Shown: piece after piece, positions 16,761 through 25,866 of the stretch | Layout: each line of letters starts with the position of its first letter | How positions within the stretch are numbered: position 1 is the stretch's first letter | Source of the DNA: a virus | IMG/VR virus record: IMGVR_UViG_3300030103_004672 | Coordinates: 24,678 to 88,677 of that record | Direction: 5' to 3' (one strand) | DNA: 64,000 bases | Position numbers and translations under genes: made by a program | The notes under the pieces: model-generated | Told to the model about the DNA's origin: nothing | What the model saw: only the letters and a program-made list of their open reading frames with translations | The model's database searches: none

Positions 16761-17863
16761 TGAAAAGGGTTTGGATGATATCCGACACGCATCTCGGCTG
16801 TCGGTCTAACTCAGTCATGTGGCTGAATTTAATCGAGGACTACTTTTTTAATTTTTTTATACCTTTAGTTAAAAAGGAATATAAAAAAGGCGATGTACTA
16901 TTCCATCTTGGTGATGTCTTCGATAACAGGCAAAGCCTAAACTTAGCAGCACAAAACCTTGGTATAAGAGTTTTTGAAGAACTTGGTAAAATATTTCCCG
17001 AAGTGCATATTATCGTTGGGAATCATGATATCATGAGAAAAAACTCAAATGATATTTCTTCGGTTGACTGTCTAAAATATATTCCGAATGTAAATGTGCA
17101 TAAGGAGCCAAAAATTATTAGTCGTAACTCAAATGCAAACTGTGTGCTCATGCCATGGAGGCGTAACTCAGATCATGAAAAGGAAACTCTTGCTAAAATA
17201 GCTAAAAAGCTAAAAGGAGATAAAAAGTCATTCTTGTTCTGTCACTCAGAAACACAAGGCGTGCAGACAAGCCCTAGTAAAAGGCATTTACATGATGGCG
17301 GTAATTCAGTTGAAGTGTTTAAAGGATATCATAGAGTTTATTCTGGACATATCCACTATAGACAAGAAAAGAAAAACTTTACACTAGTTGGAAATCCTTA
17401 TCACATGACAAGATCAGATAGGGATAATACTAAAGGCATATACCTTTTAGATCTAGAGACAGGTGATCATACCTTTTTTGAAAACAAATATTCTCCAAAG
17501 TTCACTAGATATTATATGAATGATTTATTTGAGAGAAGAATGGCTGACATCAAATCAGAAATAGAAAATAATTTCGTTGACATATTCGTTCCTTCAAACG
17601 CTCTAGGCAAATACAATATAAACCAGTTTATGACCTACTTAGATGGTCACGCTAGAAAATTAGAGCCAAGAATTTATGATGAGGAAAATCCCATAGAATG
17701 CCAAGATGATAACATTTCAGATTTTAAAGGTGAATTAGACATATTTAAGATAGCTCAAGATTACGTTAATGGTCTGGATTATGACGAAGAACTAAAACAA
17801 AAGTTAGTGAATTCCATAAAAGAGTTATATTTAGAGACAACCACACCATCGTATGCGCATTAA
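16760..17863 (+). CDS. 47: Recombination endonuclease subunit gp47 (Mre11/SbcD-like)
   Basis: A 367-residue calcineurin-type nuclease. Metal motifs appear in order: MISDTHLGCR (D-x-H), FHLGDVFDNR (G-D), IIVGNHDIMR (GNHD), LFCHSETQG, and YSGHIHYRQ (GHIH). With gp46 it resects DNA ends for UvsX-dependent recombination. All catalytic residues are intact, unlike the related-fold protein at 55038. Its 3' end overlaps the gp46 start by 11 bases. Confidence 0.95.
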   Translation: MKRVWMISDTHLGCRSNSVMWLNLIEDYFFNFFIPLVKKEYKKGDVLFHLGDVFDNRQSLNLAAQNLGIRVFEELGKIFPEVHIIVGNHDIMRKNSNDISSVDCLKYIPNVNVHKEPKIISRNSNANCVLMPWRRNSDHEKETLAKIAKKLKGDKKSFLFCHSETQGVQTSPSKRHLHDGGNSVEVFKGYHRVYSGHIHYRQEKKNFTLVGNPYHMTRSDRDNTKGIYLLDLETGDHTFFENKYSPKFTRYYMNDLFERRMADIKSEIENNFVDIFVPSNALGKYNINQFMTYLDGHARKLEPRIYDEENPIECQDDNISDFKGELDIFKIAQDYVNGLDYDEELKQKLVNSIKELYLETTTPSYAH

Positions 17864-19520
17864 ATCACTGCAATTTAAGAACTTCGCAAGCTACGGTAAC
17901 CGAATACAGAACATTGAATTTGAAAAGGGTAAAGGCGACCTTTACTTAGTTCTTGGTAACAATGGCGTAGGAAAAAGCACTCTTGCTAGAGTGATGACAT
18001 ATTTATGCTATGGAAGAGTTGAAGGTGTAAACCTCAGAGATCTTCCAAACAGAGTTAATAGTGGCCTGTGGGGAAAAATACATCTCGAAAGCAAAGGTAA
18101 GCACATAGAAATAGAAAGAGGAATAGCACCTAGTATTTTCAATGTAAAAATAAATGGCGAAGAATACGATGTTGCAGGTAAAAGCAACATGCAGGATTTT
18201 CTGGAAACTGAGATGTATGAAATCCCTTACCATGTATTTAAGAATGTAATCATATTGTCAGTTAATGATTTTAAATCATTCATTACGATGTCTCCGCATG
18301 ATAAAAAGATGATCGTCGATAGAATATTTGGATTTTCTGTGATAAACGATATGCGTGAGATTGTAAAACAAAAGCGCAGAGAGATTATTGATGAAATAAG
18401 AACGTTTGATGATGAAATAAGAACGCTAGACGATTCTATTAGATCTGTGGCTAATCAGCTTGAAAAACTTGAAAAAGAAAATGAAGCTAAGAATAAAGCA
18501 GAAATAAAAATACTAAAGGAAAAGCTCATCAAACTTGGCGAGAGCAAGAAAAAGCTAGTAGAAGCAAATAATAAGATAAAGGATCAAATATCTAAAGTTG
18601 ATAAAGAGCTTAAGGAAGAATCATCTTTAGCATACGACATTAAGTCAAAAATACGAGGCATTCAAACTGGTCTTAAATTATATGAACAGAAGGCATGCCC
18701 TACATGTAGTGCACCTTTGGATTCCGATTTCCATACAAACCTAAAGCAAGATAAATTAGATCAGGCAGAAGACCTTAAAGAATCTTTTAAAGCTGCAAGC
18801 GAAAATGTAACTTCGCTAGAATCTAAGATGTCAAAGCTGAGGGAGCAGAATAGAGAGATTATATCACGAGCTAGTAACTTGGATGCATCAGTTAATCAAT
18901 TAAAAGAGGAACTAGTAAAGTTAGCTAAGCGCGAATCAAATGACTCAGACCATTTAAAAACCCTAGTTAAGCAGTTTGGGGATAGGCTAAAATCTAAAAA
19001 AGATTCTAAGAATAAAATAGAGGGTGAAGACTATTATTTGACTATTTTGGAGAATATGATGGGCGACGATGGTATTAAGAATATGGCAATTAGATCAGTC
19101 TTGCCTTCTCTAAACAACAATGTAACTCTGATGGCAAAGGAAATGGGAATTCCATTTGGTATCAGGTTTGATGAAAAATTTAATTGCACTCTACATCATC
19201 TAGGAGAAGAAATAAGCCCAAAGACTTTATCAACAGGTGAGAAAAAGAAGGTTGATTTCGTAGTGATCATGTCACTGATAAAAATGATAAAGATTAGATT
19301 CCCTAGCCTAAATATTTTATTCCTAGATGAAATCTTCTCAAGTATAGACGCTGATGGAGTTTACCATATCGTTAGCATTTTACACAATACCATACAGGAG
19401 ATTGGTTTAAATACATTTGTAATTAATCATACTGTACTACCTAGCGAATACTTTGATAAAAAATTAGAGATAAGTAAGGATGCAGGTTTTAGTGAGTTCA
19501 ACATTGAAACAATAGGCTGA
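17853..19520 (+). CDS. 46: Recombination endonuclease subunit gp46 (Rad50/SbcC-like)
   Basis: A 555-residue SMC-type ATPase. Walker A is LGNNGVGKSTLARV (near residue 34), two long coiled coils flank the zinc hook CPTC (282-285), the C-terminal half has the signature LSTGEKKKVDFV, and Walker B is ILFLDEIFSSID. It is the ATP-driven partner of gp47. The arms are rich in Lys and Glu, as expected for coiled coils. Confidence 0.95.
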   Translation: MRIKSLQFKNFASYGNRIQNIEFEKGKGDLYLVLGNNGVGKSTLARVMTYLCYGRVEGVNLRDLPNRVNSGLWGKIHLESKGKHIEIERGIAPSIFNVKINGEEYDVAGKSNMQDFLETEMYEIPYHVFKNVIILSVNDFKSFITMSPHDKKMIVDRIFGFSVINDMREIVKQKRREIIDEIRTFDDEIRTLDDSIRSVANQLEKLEKENEAKNKAEIKILKEKLIKLGESKKKLVEANNKIKDQISKVDKELKEESSLAYDIKSKIRGIQTGLKLYEQKACPTCSAPLDSDFHTNLKQDKLDQAEDLKESFKAASENVTSLESKMSKLREQNREIISRASNLDASVNQLKEELVKLAKRESNDSDHLKTLVKQFGDRLKSKKDSKNKIEGEDYYLTILENMMGDDGIKNMAIRSVLPSLNNNVTLMAKEMGIPFGIRFDEKFNCTLHHLGEEISPKTLSTGEKKKVDFVVIMSLIKMIKIRFPSLNILFLDEIFSSIDADGVYHIVSILHNTIQEIGLNTFVINHTVLPSEYFDKKLEISKDAGFSEFNIETIG

Positions 19521-19527
19521 TATATAA
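19518..19527 (+). promoter_or_regulatory. Late-promoter-like box TGATATATAA
   Basis: A copy of the TGATATATAA box overlapping the gp46 stop, 33 bases before the start of the gp15-like gene. It marks the switch from replication to virion genes. Confidence 0.6.
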
Positions 19528-19560
19528 TTCAGCGCAACTTTGTGCAAATTTTTAGTTAAT

Positions 19561-20763
19561 ATGTCAGCATACAATCAGGAATTTAATAAAGACAACGTAG
19601 TTCTTAGGTATATTATTGTTGCCTTGCTTGCTGAACTAAGAGAAAAGGTATTTTATTACAATCAGCTTGATGAGGACACTACTCAGAAAGTACAAGTTCC
19701 TTTTTATTATTCAGTTACAGGAAACGAGAGGTTGTTGTTAGATGTTTTTAAGTTTGGAACTGCTGAAAACGACGAAGCGATAGGTGATTATGATGTTGTG
19801 CCAAGGGGAGTGATTCAACTAACAGGAGTTTCTATTGATTCAGGCTCACTAACTAATAAGTTTACAAGAGCAAGTTTTGTTAGAAATATTGGTGGATATT
19901 TAAAAACTCTTATGTTGGATACAGCATACATTCCATTAGTAATGACATTTGATACAACTGTGGTTTGTTCGTCTAATCTTGAAATGCTTAAGGTTACAGA
20001 ATCTTTGATGAGTAGAATGTATAAAACAACCAGATTTCAGGTTGATTTAGGCATGTTTAGAGTTGAAGCATCTGTTGGTTTACCTGAGGACTATTCACAA
20101 AATAAACTTTTTGAGTATGGCCTCTCTGATAAAAAGGAGTTTACTGTGACATTTGCACTAGAAGTTAAATCGTTCCTTCCTGTATTTGACGGAGGATTCT
20201 TAATGAAAGAAATAGATGTTTTAGCAGAAGAGGCGATTGATAAAGCTATAGCTGAACATGAAGCTGCTGTTCAAGCGGCACGAGGCACTGGGCTAGTTCC
20301 TGGTGTCGGGGCAGGTACTGTAGATAACGGAACTCCAAATCCGTCACCTAGTAATATAGAATCTACACAGGCTAATGACGATGGCACCTACACAATAACA
20401 TTTAAAGATGGAACAACAACTGTCACAGATGATTTGAGAACCGTTTCTCCTACTGCAACTGGAGACGGCGCATTTCCAGAAATACCACTAAGTATTGGCC
20501 AAGTTGGAGTTTTAAGAAATGGTACAATAGAATTTATAGGTGGGTCTATGACGGAAATGCAATCGAGCGTTGAGCCTATTAAGAAATTTTCACCGCAGTC
20601 AACAGTATCTGGAGATTCAAATTCTGCATTTGTAGATCCTGATAGTATTAATGAGCCTAATTTCTCAAGCAACACGGTGACTACAAATCAGCCAGCGCCA
20701 GAGCAGAAAGATAGTAAAGTATATAGAAATGCTTCAAATGAAGATAACAACAGTAATACATAA
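19561..20763 (+). CDS. 15: Tail completion/sheath terminator-like protein (gp15-like)
   Basis: A 400-residue protein. The first ~230 residues follow the layout of T4 gp15: an N-terminal helix (LRYIIVALLAELREKV), VPFYYSVTGNERLLLD, VPRGVIQLTGVSID, YIPLVMTFDTTVVCSSNLEMLKV and TVTFALEVKSFLPVFD, matching the VPITY...LPRINLHL...PIKMIYELSIFTRYED...WSLTFEVNGWMYPP order of gp15. The C-terminal ~160 residues are low-complexity, rich in Ser, Thr, Asn and Pro, and beta-prone. I choose ATG 19561, which follows a late-promoter-like box, over a weak TTG at 19540. gp15 caps the tail and joins it to the neck. Assignment is by pattern only. Confidence 0.55.
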   Translation: MSAYNQEFNKDNVVLRYIIVALLAELREKVFYYNQLDEDTTQKVQVPFYYSVTGNERLLLDVFKFGTAENDEAIGDYDVVPRGVIQLTGVSIDSGSLTNKFTRASFVRNIGGYLKTLMLDTAYIPLVMTFDTTVVCSSNLEMLKVTESLMSRMYKTTRFQVDLGMFRVEASVGLPEDYSQNKLFEYGLSDKKEFTVTFALEVKSFLPVFDGGFLMKEIDVLAEEAIDKAIAEHEAAVQAARGTGLVPGVGAGTVDNGTPNPSPSNIESTQANDDGTYTITFKDGTTTVTDDLRTVSPTATGDGAFPEIPLSIGQVGVLRNGTIEFIGGSMTEMQSSVEPIKKFSPQSTVSGDSNSAFVDPDSINEPNFSSNTVTTNQPAPEQKDSKVYRNASNEDNNSNT

Positions 20764-20790
20764 TACATTTTTTATGATGTTACTTTTTTA
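20752..20790 (+). terminator. Weak hairpin-T terminator candidate
   Basis: An imperfect inverted repeat (AGTAATACATAATA against TATGATGTTACT) followed by six Ts, overlapping the stop codon of the gp15-like gene. The stem is AU-rich, so termination may be partial. Confidence 0.35.
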
Positions 20791-20794
20791 TTGA

Positions 20795-20805
20795 TGATAT
20801 ATAAA
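20795..20805 (+). promoter_or_regulatory. Late-promoter-like box TGATATATAAA
   Basis: A perfect TGATATATAAA copy 16 bases before the start of the 615-residue gene. It agrees with the boxes before gp18 and the gene after gp23. Confidence 0.65.
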
Positions 20806-20821
20806 ACAAATTAGATTATAG

Positions 20822-22669
20822 ATGTCGAAGATTAACGAAGGACAGACCCAAGTTTATATGAATGGGATGGTAACACCACAAGTTGGTGTTGATACAAGTG
20901 CAGCTTATCTCAATACGCCTCCACAGCAATTGATGGATTTAGCTTACGAATTTTTTAAAAGCGGTAAATCAGAATCACAAGTTCTTGCAATTTTAGTAGG
21001 AATGGGTACTCCACAACAGTTAGCATACTCGGCAATTCAACATTATAAAATGGAAACAATGCAAAATAACCCAACAGTAGCAGAAAATACTAATCAAAAA
21101 AATAATTCAACGATGAACTTCACACTTACTGGTCTATATGAAATGGTAGTTAAAACCTTAGATAGCTTAAAAGAAATGTCTAGCGACAACTCTAGAGTTT
21201 CCTTTTCAGTTAAAGCCGCAACAGAAATATTGGAAAATGTAACAAGACAATTCCCAGTTAAATTCAATTCTCTTGGAGTAGATGGCCTTACAGAGGAAGT
21301 TGAGGCTACAGTGAATCCTTCACTTAAATTTATGATAGCCAAAAATATACACAATCAGATTTCAGCATATAATTGGATCGATCCAGTGTTAGAATTAAAA
21401 GGTTTTATCGAAGAATGCTATAACGAAAGAAAGTGGGCATTTAGAATTGCAGAGTCTGTATCTAACATGACCAGAAAAGACGGAATGTATGCTAAGCTAG
21501 GAGAAGAAATGGGTGCATTATTAAATGAATCAGAGCAAGTTATCTTTTCAAAGATGCCATTGATATCTTATTCAAACCCTTGGTCTCCAGAAGCTAAGAA
21601 ATTAGTTGCTGAAATGAAGGAAGCTAAGAAAGAAAGCACTCCACAATCTGGAGCAACACCATACCGACTATTTACGCCAATGATTACCGAAGGCGAGTCT
21701 ATGATATTCAGACTGCACGGAAAGGATTACAAGATGACTGATGGTTCTATCGAAGAAACAAAGGTTACAGATAACAGATACAACGTCATTGCAATGACTT
21801 TAGCTGAGGCTAATCATTCCGGAGACTCAATTGTATTCTTCGGTGATAATGGAAAATCATTAGAATTTAATATTAATGAAGGGACTATCATGTTAGGAAA
21901 TATGGATATTTCTAACCATAGCTCGATTGAAATTCAAGAAGCACTTATTGCTACTAAATTCTATGGATTTAGAGATCAGTGGAAGATCAACAACCTTTGC
22001 ACATTATTTGAAAATATAGGAATGGTAACTGAAATGGATAACTTCCTTAATTTAACATCAGAGCAATTTCTACATGTATACTTAACTATGTTGAGCCTCC
22101 CTTTGAAAGAGGGTGTTTATGTAAATAAAGTAAATCACTCAATGGGCCTCAATGAAATGAAGTTTTTTGAGTCTGCAACTGATGCATTAAATGAAGCAAA
22201 GGATTTTATTGGATACGATGCTACCACATATCTTTCTGAGAAGCTACAAAAAGAGAATAACGAGAAAGCTATTGTTGAAGCTAAAAGATCTAAGATCAAC
22301 GAAGAAATCGATTTTCTAGAAGAAAAAAGAAAGGAGATCGAAGATGCTATGTCCAGAATTGGAGAAGACGAGTCTTTAAAAGAAGCCTTAGAGTTAATCA
22401 GCACTGAAATTGCTAAAAAGGAAAAAGAACTTTCAGGAACTTATACAACTGAGAAGATCAAAAACATTAATCAATATCTAAATGATGGTTATGTCGAGGC
22501 TACTGTTGCCAAGAATATACCAGGTTTAAGAAAAGGCGAGGCAATTTTAGTAAATGCAGAAGAATATTCTAGCCTTGGCGATGAAGATTTGATTGATACA
22601 ATTATCGTTAAAAGCGGAAACACTAAAATGGTAAAAAGAGGTGATTTAGAGATTAGTCTATCTAAGTAA
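20822..22669 (+). CDS. Large hypothetical, probable virion or assembly protein
   Basis: A 615-residue protein I cannot assign. The N-terminal ~70 residues (LMDLAYEFFKSGKSESQVLAIL...TPQQLAYSAIQ) look like a three-helix UBA-like bundle. The middle is mixed alpha/beta, residues about 480-550 form a coiled coil (SKINEEIDFLEEKRKEIEDAM), and the end is a small beta domain (GYVEATVAKNIPGLRKGEAILV). It has its own late-promoter-like box and precedes gp55, gp4 and portal genes, so a structural or assembly role is likely. No signal peptide or membrane segment. Confidence 0.7.
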   Translation: MSKINEGQTQVYMNGMVTPQVGVDTSAAYLNTPPQQLMDLAYEFFKSGKSESQVLAILVGMGTPQQLAYSAIQHYKMETMQNNPTVAENTNQKNNSTMNFTLTGLYEMVVKTLDSLKEMSSDNSRVSFSVKAATEILENVTRQFPVKFNSLGVDGLTEEVEATVNPSLKFMIAKNIHNQISAYNWIDPVLELKGFIEECYNERKWAFRIAESVSNMTRKDGMYAKLGEEMGALLNESEQVIFSKMPLISYSNPWSPEAKKLVAEMKEAKKESTPQSGATPYRLFTPMITEGESMIFRLHGKDYKMTDGSIEETKVTDNRYNVIAMTLAEANHSGDSIVFFGDNGKSLEFNINEGTIMLGNMDISNHSSIEIQEALIATKFYGFRDQWKINNLCTLFENIGMVTEMDNFLNLTSEQFLHVYLTMLSLPLKEGVYVNKVNHSMGLNEMKFFESATDALNEAKDFIGYDATTYLSEKLQKENNEKAIVEAKRSKINEEIDFLEEKRKEIEDAMSRIGEDESLKEALELISTEIAKKEKELSGTYTTEKIKNINQYLNDGYVEATVAKNIPGLRKGEAILVNAEEYSSLGDEDLIDTIIVKSGNTKMVKRGDLEISLSK

Positions 22670-22680
22670 GTATATTGTTT

Positions 22681-22704
22681 GCCAATAAACCATTGGCTTT
22701 TATT
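22681..22704 (+). terminator. Hairpin-T terminator before gp55
   Basis: GCCAAT (22681-22686), a five-base loop and ATTGGC (22692-22697), followed by TTTTATT. A short stem, but well placed, 12 bases after the upstream stop. Confidence 0.65.
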
Positions 22705-22727
22705 TCATATAATAATAAATAAGCAAT

Positions 22728-23093
22728 ATGCCTAGAAAAAGAAAATATCTAAATAATAGAGACCTCTTAGAAGAGATCAAAAAATCAAGAGAGCAGGACG
22801 AGCTCACCCCTAAGGCATTAAAAATGCTTATGATGTTAGCTGAGAGATCTTCTAACCGATTACAATATAGAGATCCAGACGATAAGCAAGATTGTATAGC
22901 TTATGCTTACATGGATTTATACAGATACTGGAGAAACTTTGATCCTGCTAGAAGTAGTAATGCATTCGCATATTTTACAGAAGTAGCAAAGAGAGGATTT
23001 GCTAAAGGCTGGAATGCTTTGCATCCTAAAAAATACCATGGCACGGTTTCAATAAATGGAAGCGCAGATTCCGACGGGATTTACACTATTTAA
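22728..23093 (+). CDS. 55: Late-gene sigma factor (gp55-like)
   Basis: A 121-residue protein matching the sigma region 2-like core of T4 gp55. YLNNRDLLEEI aligns with YVNNKELLQAI, then LKMLMMLAERSSNRLQYRD, DCIAYAYMDLYRYWRNFDPARSSNAFAYFTEVAKRGF aligns with the gp55 segment ending [23 protein letters not shown]. gp55 directs host RNA polymerase to late promoters. This protein is about 65 residues shorter than T4 gp55, and the missing part includes the tail that binds the sliding clamp in T4. The recurrent TGATATATAA boxes are its likely targets. Confidence 0.85.
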   Translation: MPRKRKYLNNRDLLEEIKKSREQDELTPKALKMLMMLAERSSNRLQYRDPDDKQDCIAYAYMDLYRYWRNFDPARSSNAFAYFTEVAKRGFAKGWNALHPKKYHGTVSINGSADSDGIYTI

Positions 23094-23569
23094 TGAGCAT
23101 CAAAAAAGTAAAACCTACTGTAAAGTCCGGTTTTAAACAAGGATATTACAAACCTGTTAACATTGAAAAATATGTTGGTGCATTTCCAATAATTTACAGA
23201 AGCAGCTGGGAAAGAAAGTTTTGCCACTGGTGTGATCATAATGAAGATGTTATATCTTGGATGTCCGAGCCCTTTTCAATTAAATATTTTAATCTACTAG
23301 ATAAACGATTTCATAACTATTTTCCAGACTTTTTTATAACAATGAAAAATGGTGACGAACAAACAAATTATGTAGTTGAAATAAAGCCAAAGTCGCAGTT
23401 GGTAAAACCAAAACCTCCATCGCGTAAATCAAAAAAGGCAGTTGAAAACTATAAATATAGTTACGAAATGTACGTTAAAAATCTTTGCAAGACAGATGCA
23501 TTGAATAAAGAGGCACAACGTAGAAATTATAAGGTCATGCTGTTAACAGAAGATTCAAAGATATTTTAA
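23093..23569 (+). CDS. 4: Head completion protein gp4-like nuclease
   Basis: A 158-residue protein matching T4 gp4. KPVNIEKYVGAFPIIYRSSWERKFCHWCDHN aligns with the KPQNPEKYVG...VIYRSSWELKAMRWFD segment, followed by HNYFPDFFITMKNG and YVVEIKPKSQ, the D...EIK core of a PD-(D/E)XK nuclease. In T4 gp4 finishes the packaged head before tail joining. It overlaps the gp55 stop (ATGA-type) and the next gene by one base. Confidence 0.92.
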   Translation: MSIKKVKPTVKSGFKQGYYKPVNIEKYVGAFPIIYRSSWERKFCHWCDHNEDVISWMSEPFSIKYFNLLDKRFHNYFPDFFITMKNGDEQTNYVVEIKPKSQLVKPKPPSRKSKKAVENYKYSYEMYVKNLCKTDALNKEAQRRNYKVMLLTEDSKIF

Positions 23570-24156
23570 TGGCACAACTAGATGGAACATTTAGGCTTGA
23601 ACTAGATTATGCGCTTAGTTCAAATGGTGGTGCGAAAAAAGCATCAAAATTTTCACAAGAAGAAATAGAATTACTAAAAGCAAGTAGTAGAGGATTCTTA
23701 GAGCCTGGGAAAATGTATGCATTTGAATATGATACAGACTTAGAACCGGAATACGACGAATATCCAATAGTTATCGGTTTAGGTTATTATAAACAAAAAA
23801 ATACAGACAATCAGCTTGGTATAAATTTACATTACATGCCATACGACGTGAGGCTACCATTTATAGAACTTATTATAAAGTCGATGCAATCACACATAGA
23901 ACAAGAGCTAGATAAAAGTTTCGGTGATGGCGAAGCACAGAATCCATATCCGCAATTTACATGGGACAACGTAAAGAAGGCCTATGGATCAAAATACAAT
24001 CTTTCATATTGTGTTCGACAGTACAGAATGAAACAAATCGAGAATATTAAAGTATTAGGTTATGAAGATTGGTATTTAGGTACCTTAAATGACGAGGATA
24101 ATTTTTCAGGAACTAATATGAGAATGGTTCAAAACAATTATTACAAGAATATATAA
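23569..24156 (+). CDS. Conserved virion-associated protein next to gp4 and portal
   Basis: A 195-residue protein. The pattern PGKMYAFEYD...YDEYPIVIGLGYY...LGINLHYMPYDVRLPFIELI (about residues 45-110) is one I associate with T4-superfamily phages (G-x-MYxFxY..., GxNxHYxP), but I cannot give it a firm gene number. In T4, gp53 (baseplate wedge) follows gp4, yet similarity to T4 gp53 is not visible. Tight coupling to gp4 and 17 bases to the portal gene support a head/neck or baseplate role. Confidence 0.65.
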   Translation: MAQLDGTFRLELDYALSSNGGAKKASKFSQEEIELLKASSRGFLEPGKMYAFEYDTDLEPEYDEYPIVIGLGYYKQKNTDNQLGINLHYMPYDVRLPFIELIIKSMQSHIEQELDKSFGDGEAQNPYPQFTWDNVKKAYGSKYNLSYCVRQYRMKQIENIKVLGYEDWYLGTLNDEDNFSGTNMRMVQNNYYKNI

Positions 24157-24173
24157 AACAACTATAAGTAGAA

Positions 24174-25820
24174 ATGGCCGGCTTTACAAACAGAAAAGGA
24201 CCCTTAACTAATACTAATCCCGTTAGAAAGTTACTCAAGGATTTATCAAATCTTGGGATGGCTTATGACGATATGATTTTGCGGAATTCAAGAGCTATTG
24301 GTTTTGCTGAAAATCAAATGGGCTATACGATGAATCCCATGGGATCTGATGCAGATGACATGTACGGTTTTTTTGCAGGTCTTTCCCTAACAGATACATC
24401 ATTGAAGAAGAACATCAGTTTCTTCGATAAAAACTATGCTAAGAAAAGAGAACAGCTTAGAACATTCGCCGTTCAGGATGAAATAGAAGACATCTTAGAT
24501 GTTATATGCGACGAGTGTATTGTATTTGATGAGTCTAATTATATGGCTTATGCAGATTATCATGGTGAAATTTCTAAAGCTATCGAAGAGGAAATCTCTG
24601 ACACATATAATAACATTTACAATTATTTTGGTTTTAATGATGCTGTATCGCCTTGGAACTATTTTAGAAAATGGTTAGTTGATGGCTACCTTGCATTTGA
24701 AATAATCTACAATGACAGGCAGACTGAGATTATTGGTTTTAAAGAACTAGATCCTGTGTCTCTATTACCGGTCGTTGATACAGAAACCGGTCAAAAGATG
24801 TGGATCCAGTATAAGGACCAGGGTCCTAAGGAGAGAAAGCTTTATGACACGCAAATTATTTACCTGTCTTATTCTTCTGTTAATTCTCCACAGAGAATAT
24901 CTTATGTTGAAAGGCTGATTAGAGCATTTAATATGTTACGCATTATGGAGACCACAAGAATCATATGGTCTGTTACTAATGCTTCCTACAAAACACAATT
25001 TATAATACCAGTTGGTGGTAAATCTAAGACGAGAGCAAAACAATCACTTGCACAACTCATGAATTCCTACAGAGAAGTTGTTGAATTTGATCATAACTCA
25101 GGTGAATTACAAACCAATGGTAAGCCAATGATGGCATTTAATAAAGAATATTGGTTACCAAGCAAGGACGGGGAAGTTCCAGAAATTTCTACAATAGGTG
25201 GAGATGGTCCTGATTTAGGGGACACGGAATCTCTTAAATACTTTTCTGATAAGCTGAAATTAGCATCAAAAATACCATTTTCTAGATTCGATAGAGAGGC
25301 TGCAAGTACCTACAGCATGGATGCAAGTGGTATGATGCGAGACGAGATTAAGTTCTCAAAGTTTGTTGATAGGTTAAGATCTATATGGCAAGAGGTTTTA
25401 ATTAAACCACTGTATATTCAATTATGTATGAATCACCCTGAATTGAATGACGATGTGGCGTTTAAGGCAGGTCTTGCACTCAAATTCGTTAAGGATAATG
25501 TATTTGAAGAAATGAAGGAAATGGAGCTTCAAAATAGAAGAATAGATTTCATTGGTAACATGAAAACACAATTGAGCGTAACTGATGAAAACATGAATGA
25601 AATTCCATATTTTGATCTAGGATGGTTAATAAGTAAATATGGTGGATTCACTAGAGATGACCTGAAAGCAAATAGTCGAGCTAAGCGTAGAGAGGAGCTT
25701 GAAAAAGAAGGTTATAGAGAAGAAGACATCGAAAAGATTCTATTAGGAGCCGATAAATCTAAATTTAAGGCTACAAAAACCGAAGAAGATCCATTGGGTG
25801 GCTTAGGCGGCGGAATATAA
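24174..25820 (+). CDS. 20: Portal vertex protein gp20
   Basis: A 548-residue portal protein (T4 gp20 is 524). Recognisable segments include DEIEDILDVICDECIVFD, FRKWLVDGYLAFEIIYND, IGFKELDPVSLLPV, ERLIRAFNMLRIMETTRIIWSV...RFIIPVGG-like FIIPVGG, EYWLPSKDGEVPEISTIGGDGPDLGD and the stem/crown region SRFDREAASTYSMDASG. It forms the dodecameric DNA gate, docks terminase gp17 and nucleates the prohead. It lies just upstream of the protease-scaffold gene. Confidence 0.96.
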   Translation: MAGFTNRKGPLTNTNPVRKLLKDLSNLGMAYDDMILRNSRAIGFAENQMGYTMNPMGSDADDMYGFFAGLSLTDTSLKKNISFFDKNYAKKREQLRTFAVQDEIEDILDVICDECIVFDESNYMAYADYHGEISKAIEEEISDTYNNIYNYFGFNDAVSPWNYFRKWLVDGYLAFEIIYNDRQTEIIGFKELDPVSLLPVVDTETGQKMWIQYKDQGPKERKLYDTQIIYLSYSSVNSPQRISYVERLIRAFNMLRIMETTRIIWSVTNASYKTQFIIPVGGKSKTRAKQSLAQLMNSYREVVEFDHNSGELQTNGKPMMAFNKEYWLPSKDGEVPEISTIGGDGPDLGDTESLKYFSDKLKLASKIPFSRFDREAASTYSMDASGMMRDEIKFSKFVDRLRSIWQEVLIKPLYIQLCMNHPELNDDVAFKAGLALKFVKDNVFEEMKEMELQNRRIDFIGNMKTQLSVTDENMNEIPYFDLGWLISKYGGFTRDDLKANSRAKRREELEKEGYREEDIEKILLGADKSKFKATKTEEDPLGGLGGGI

Positions 25821-25841
25821 TATAAAAAATATAGTATCACT

Positions 25842-25854
25842 TTAATATATAAAA
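25842..25854 (+). promoter_or_regulatory. Late-promoter-like box TTAATATATAAAA
   Basis: A variant of the late box (TAATATATAAA) 12 bases before the protease-scaffold start. Confidence 0.5.
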
Positions 25855-25866
25855 AAACCTTGACAG

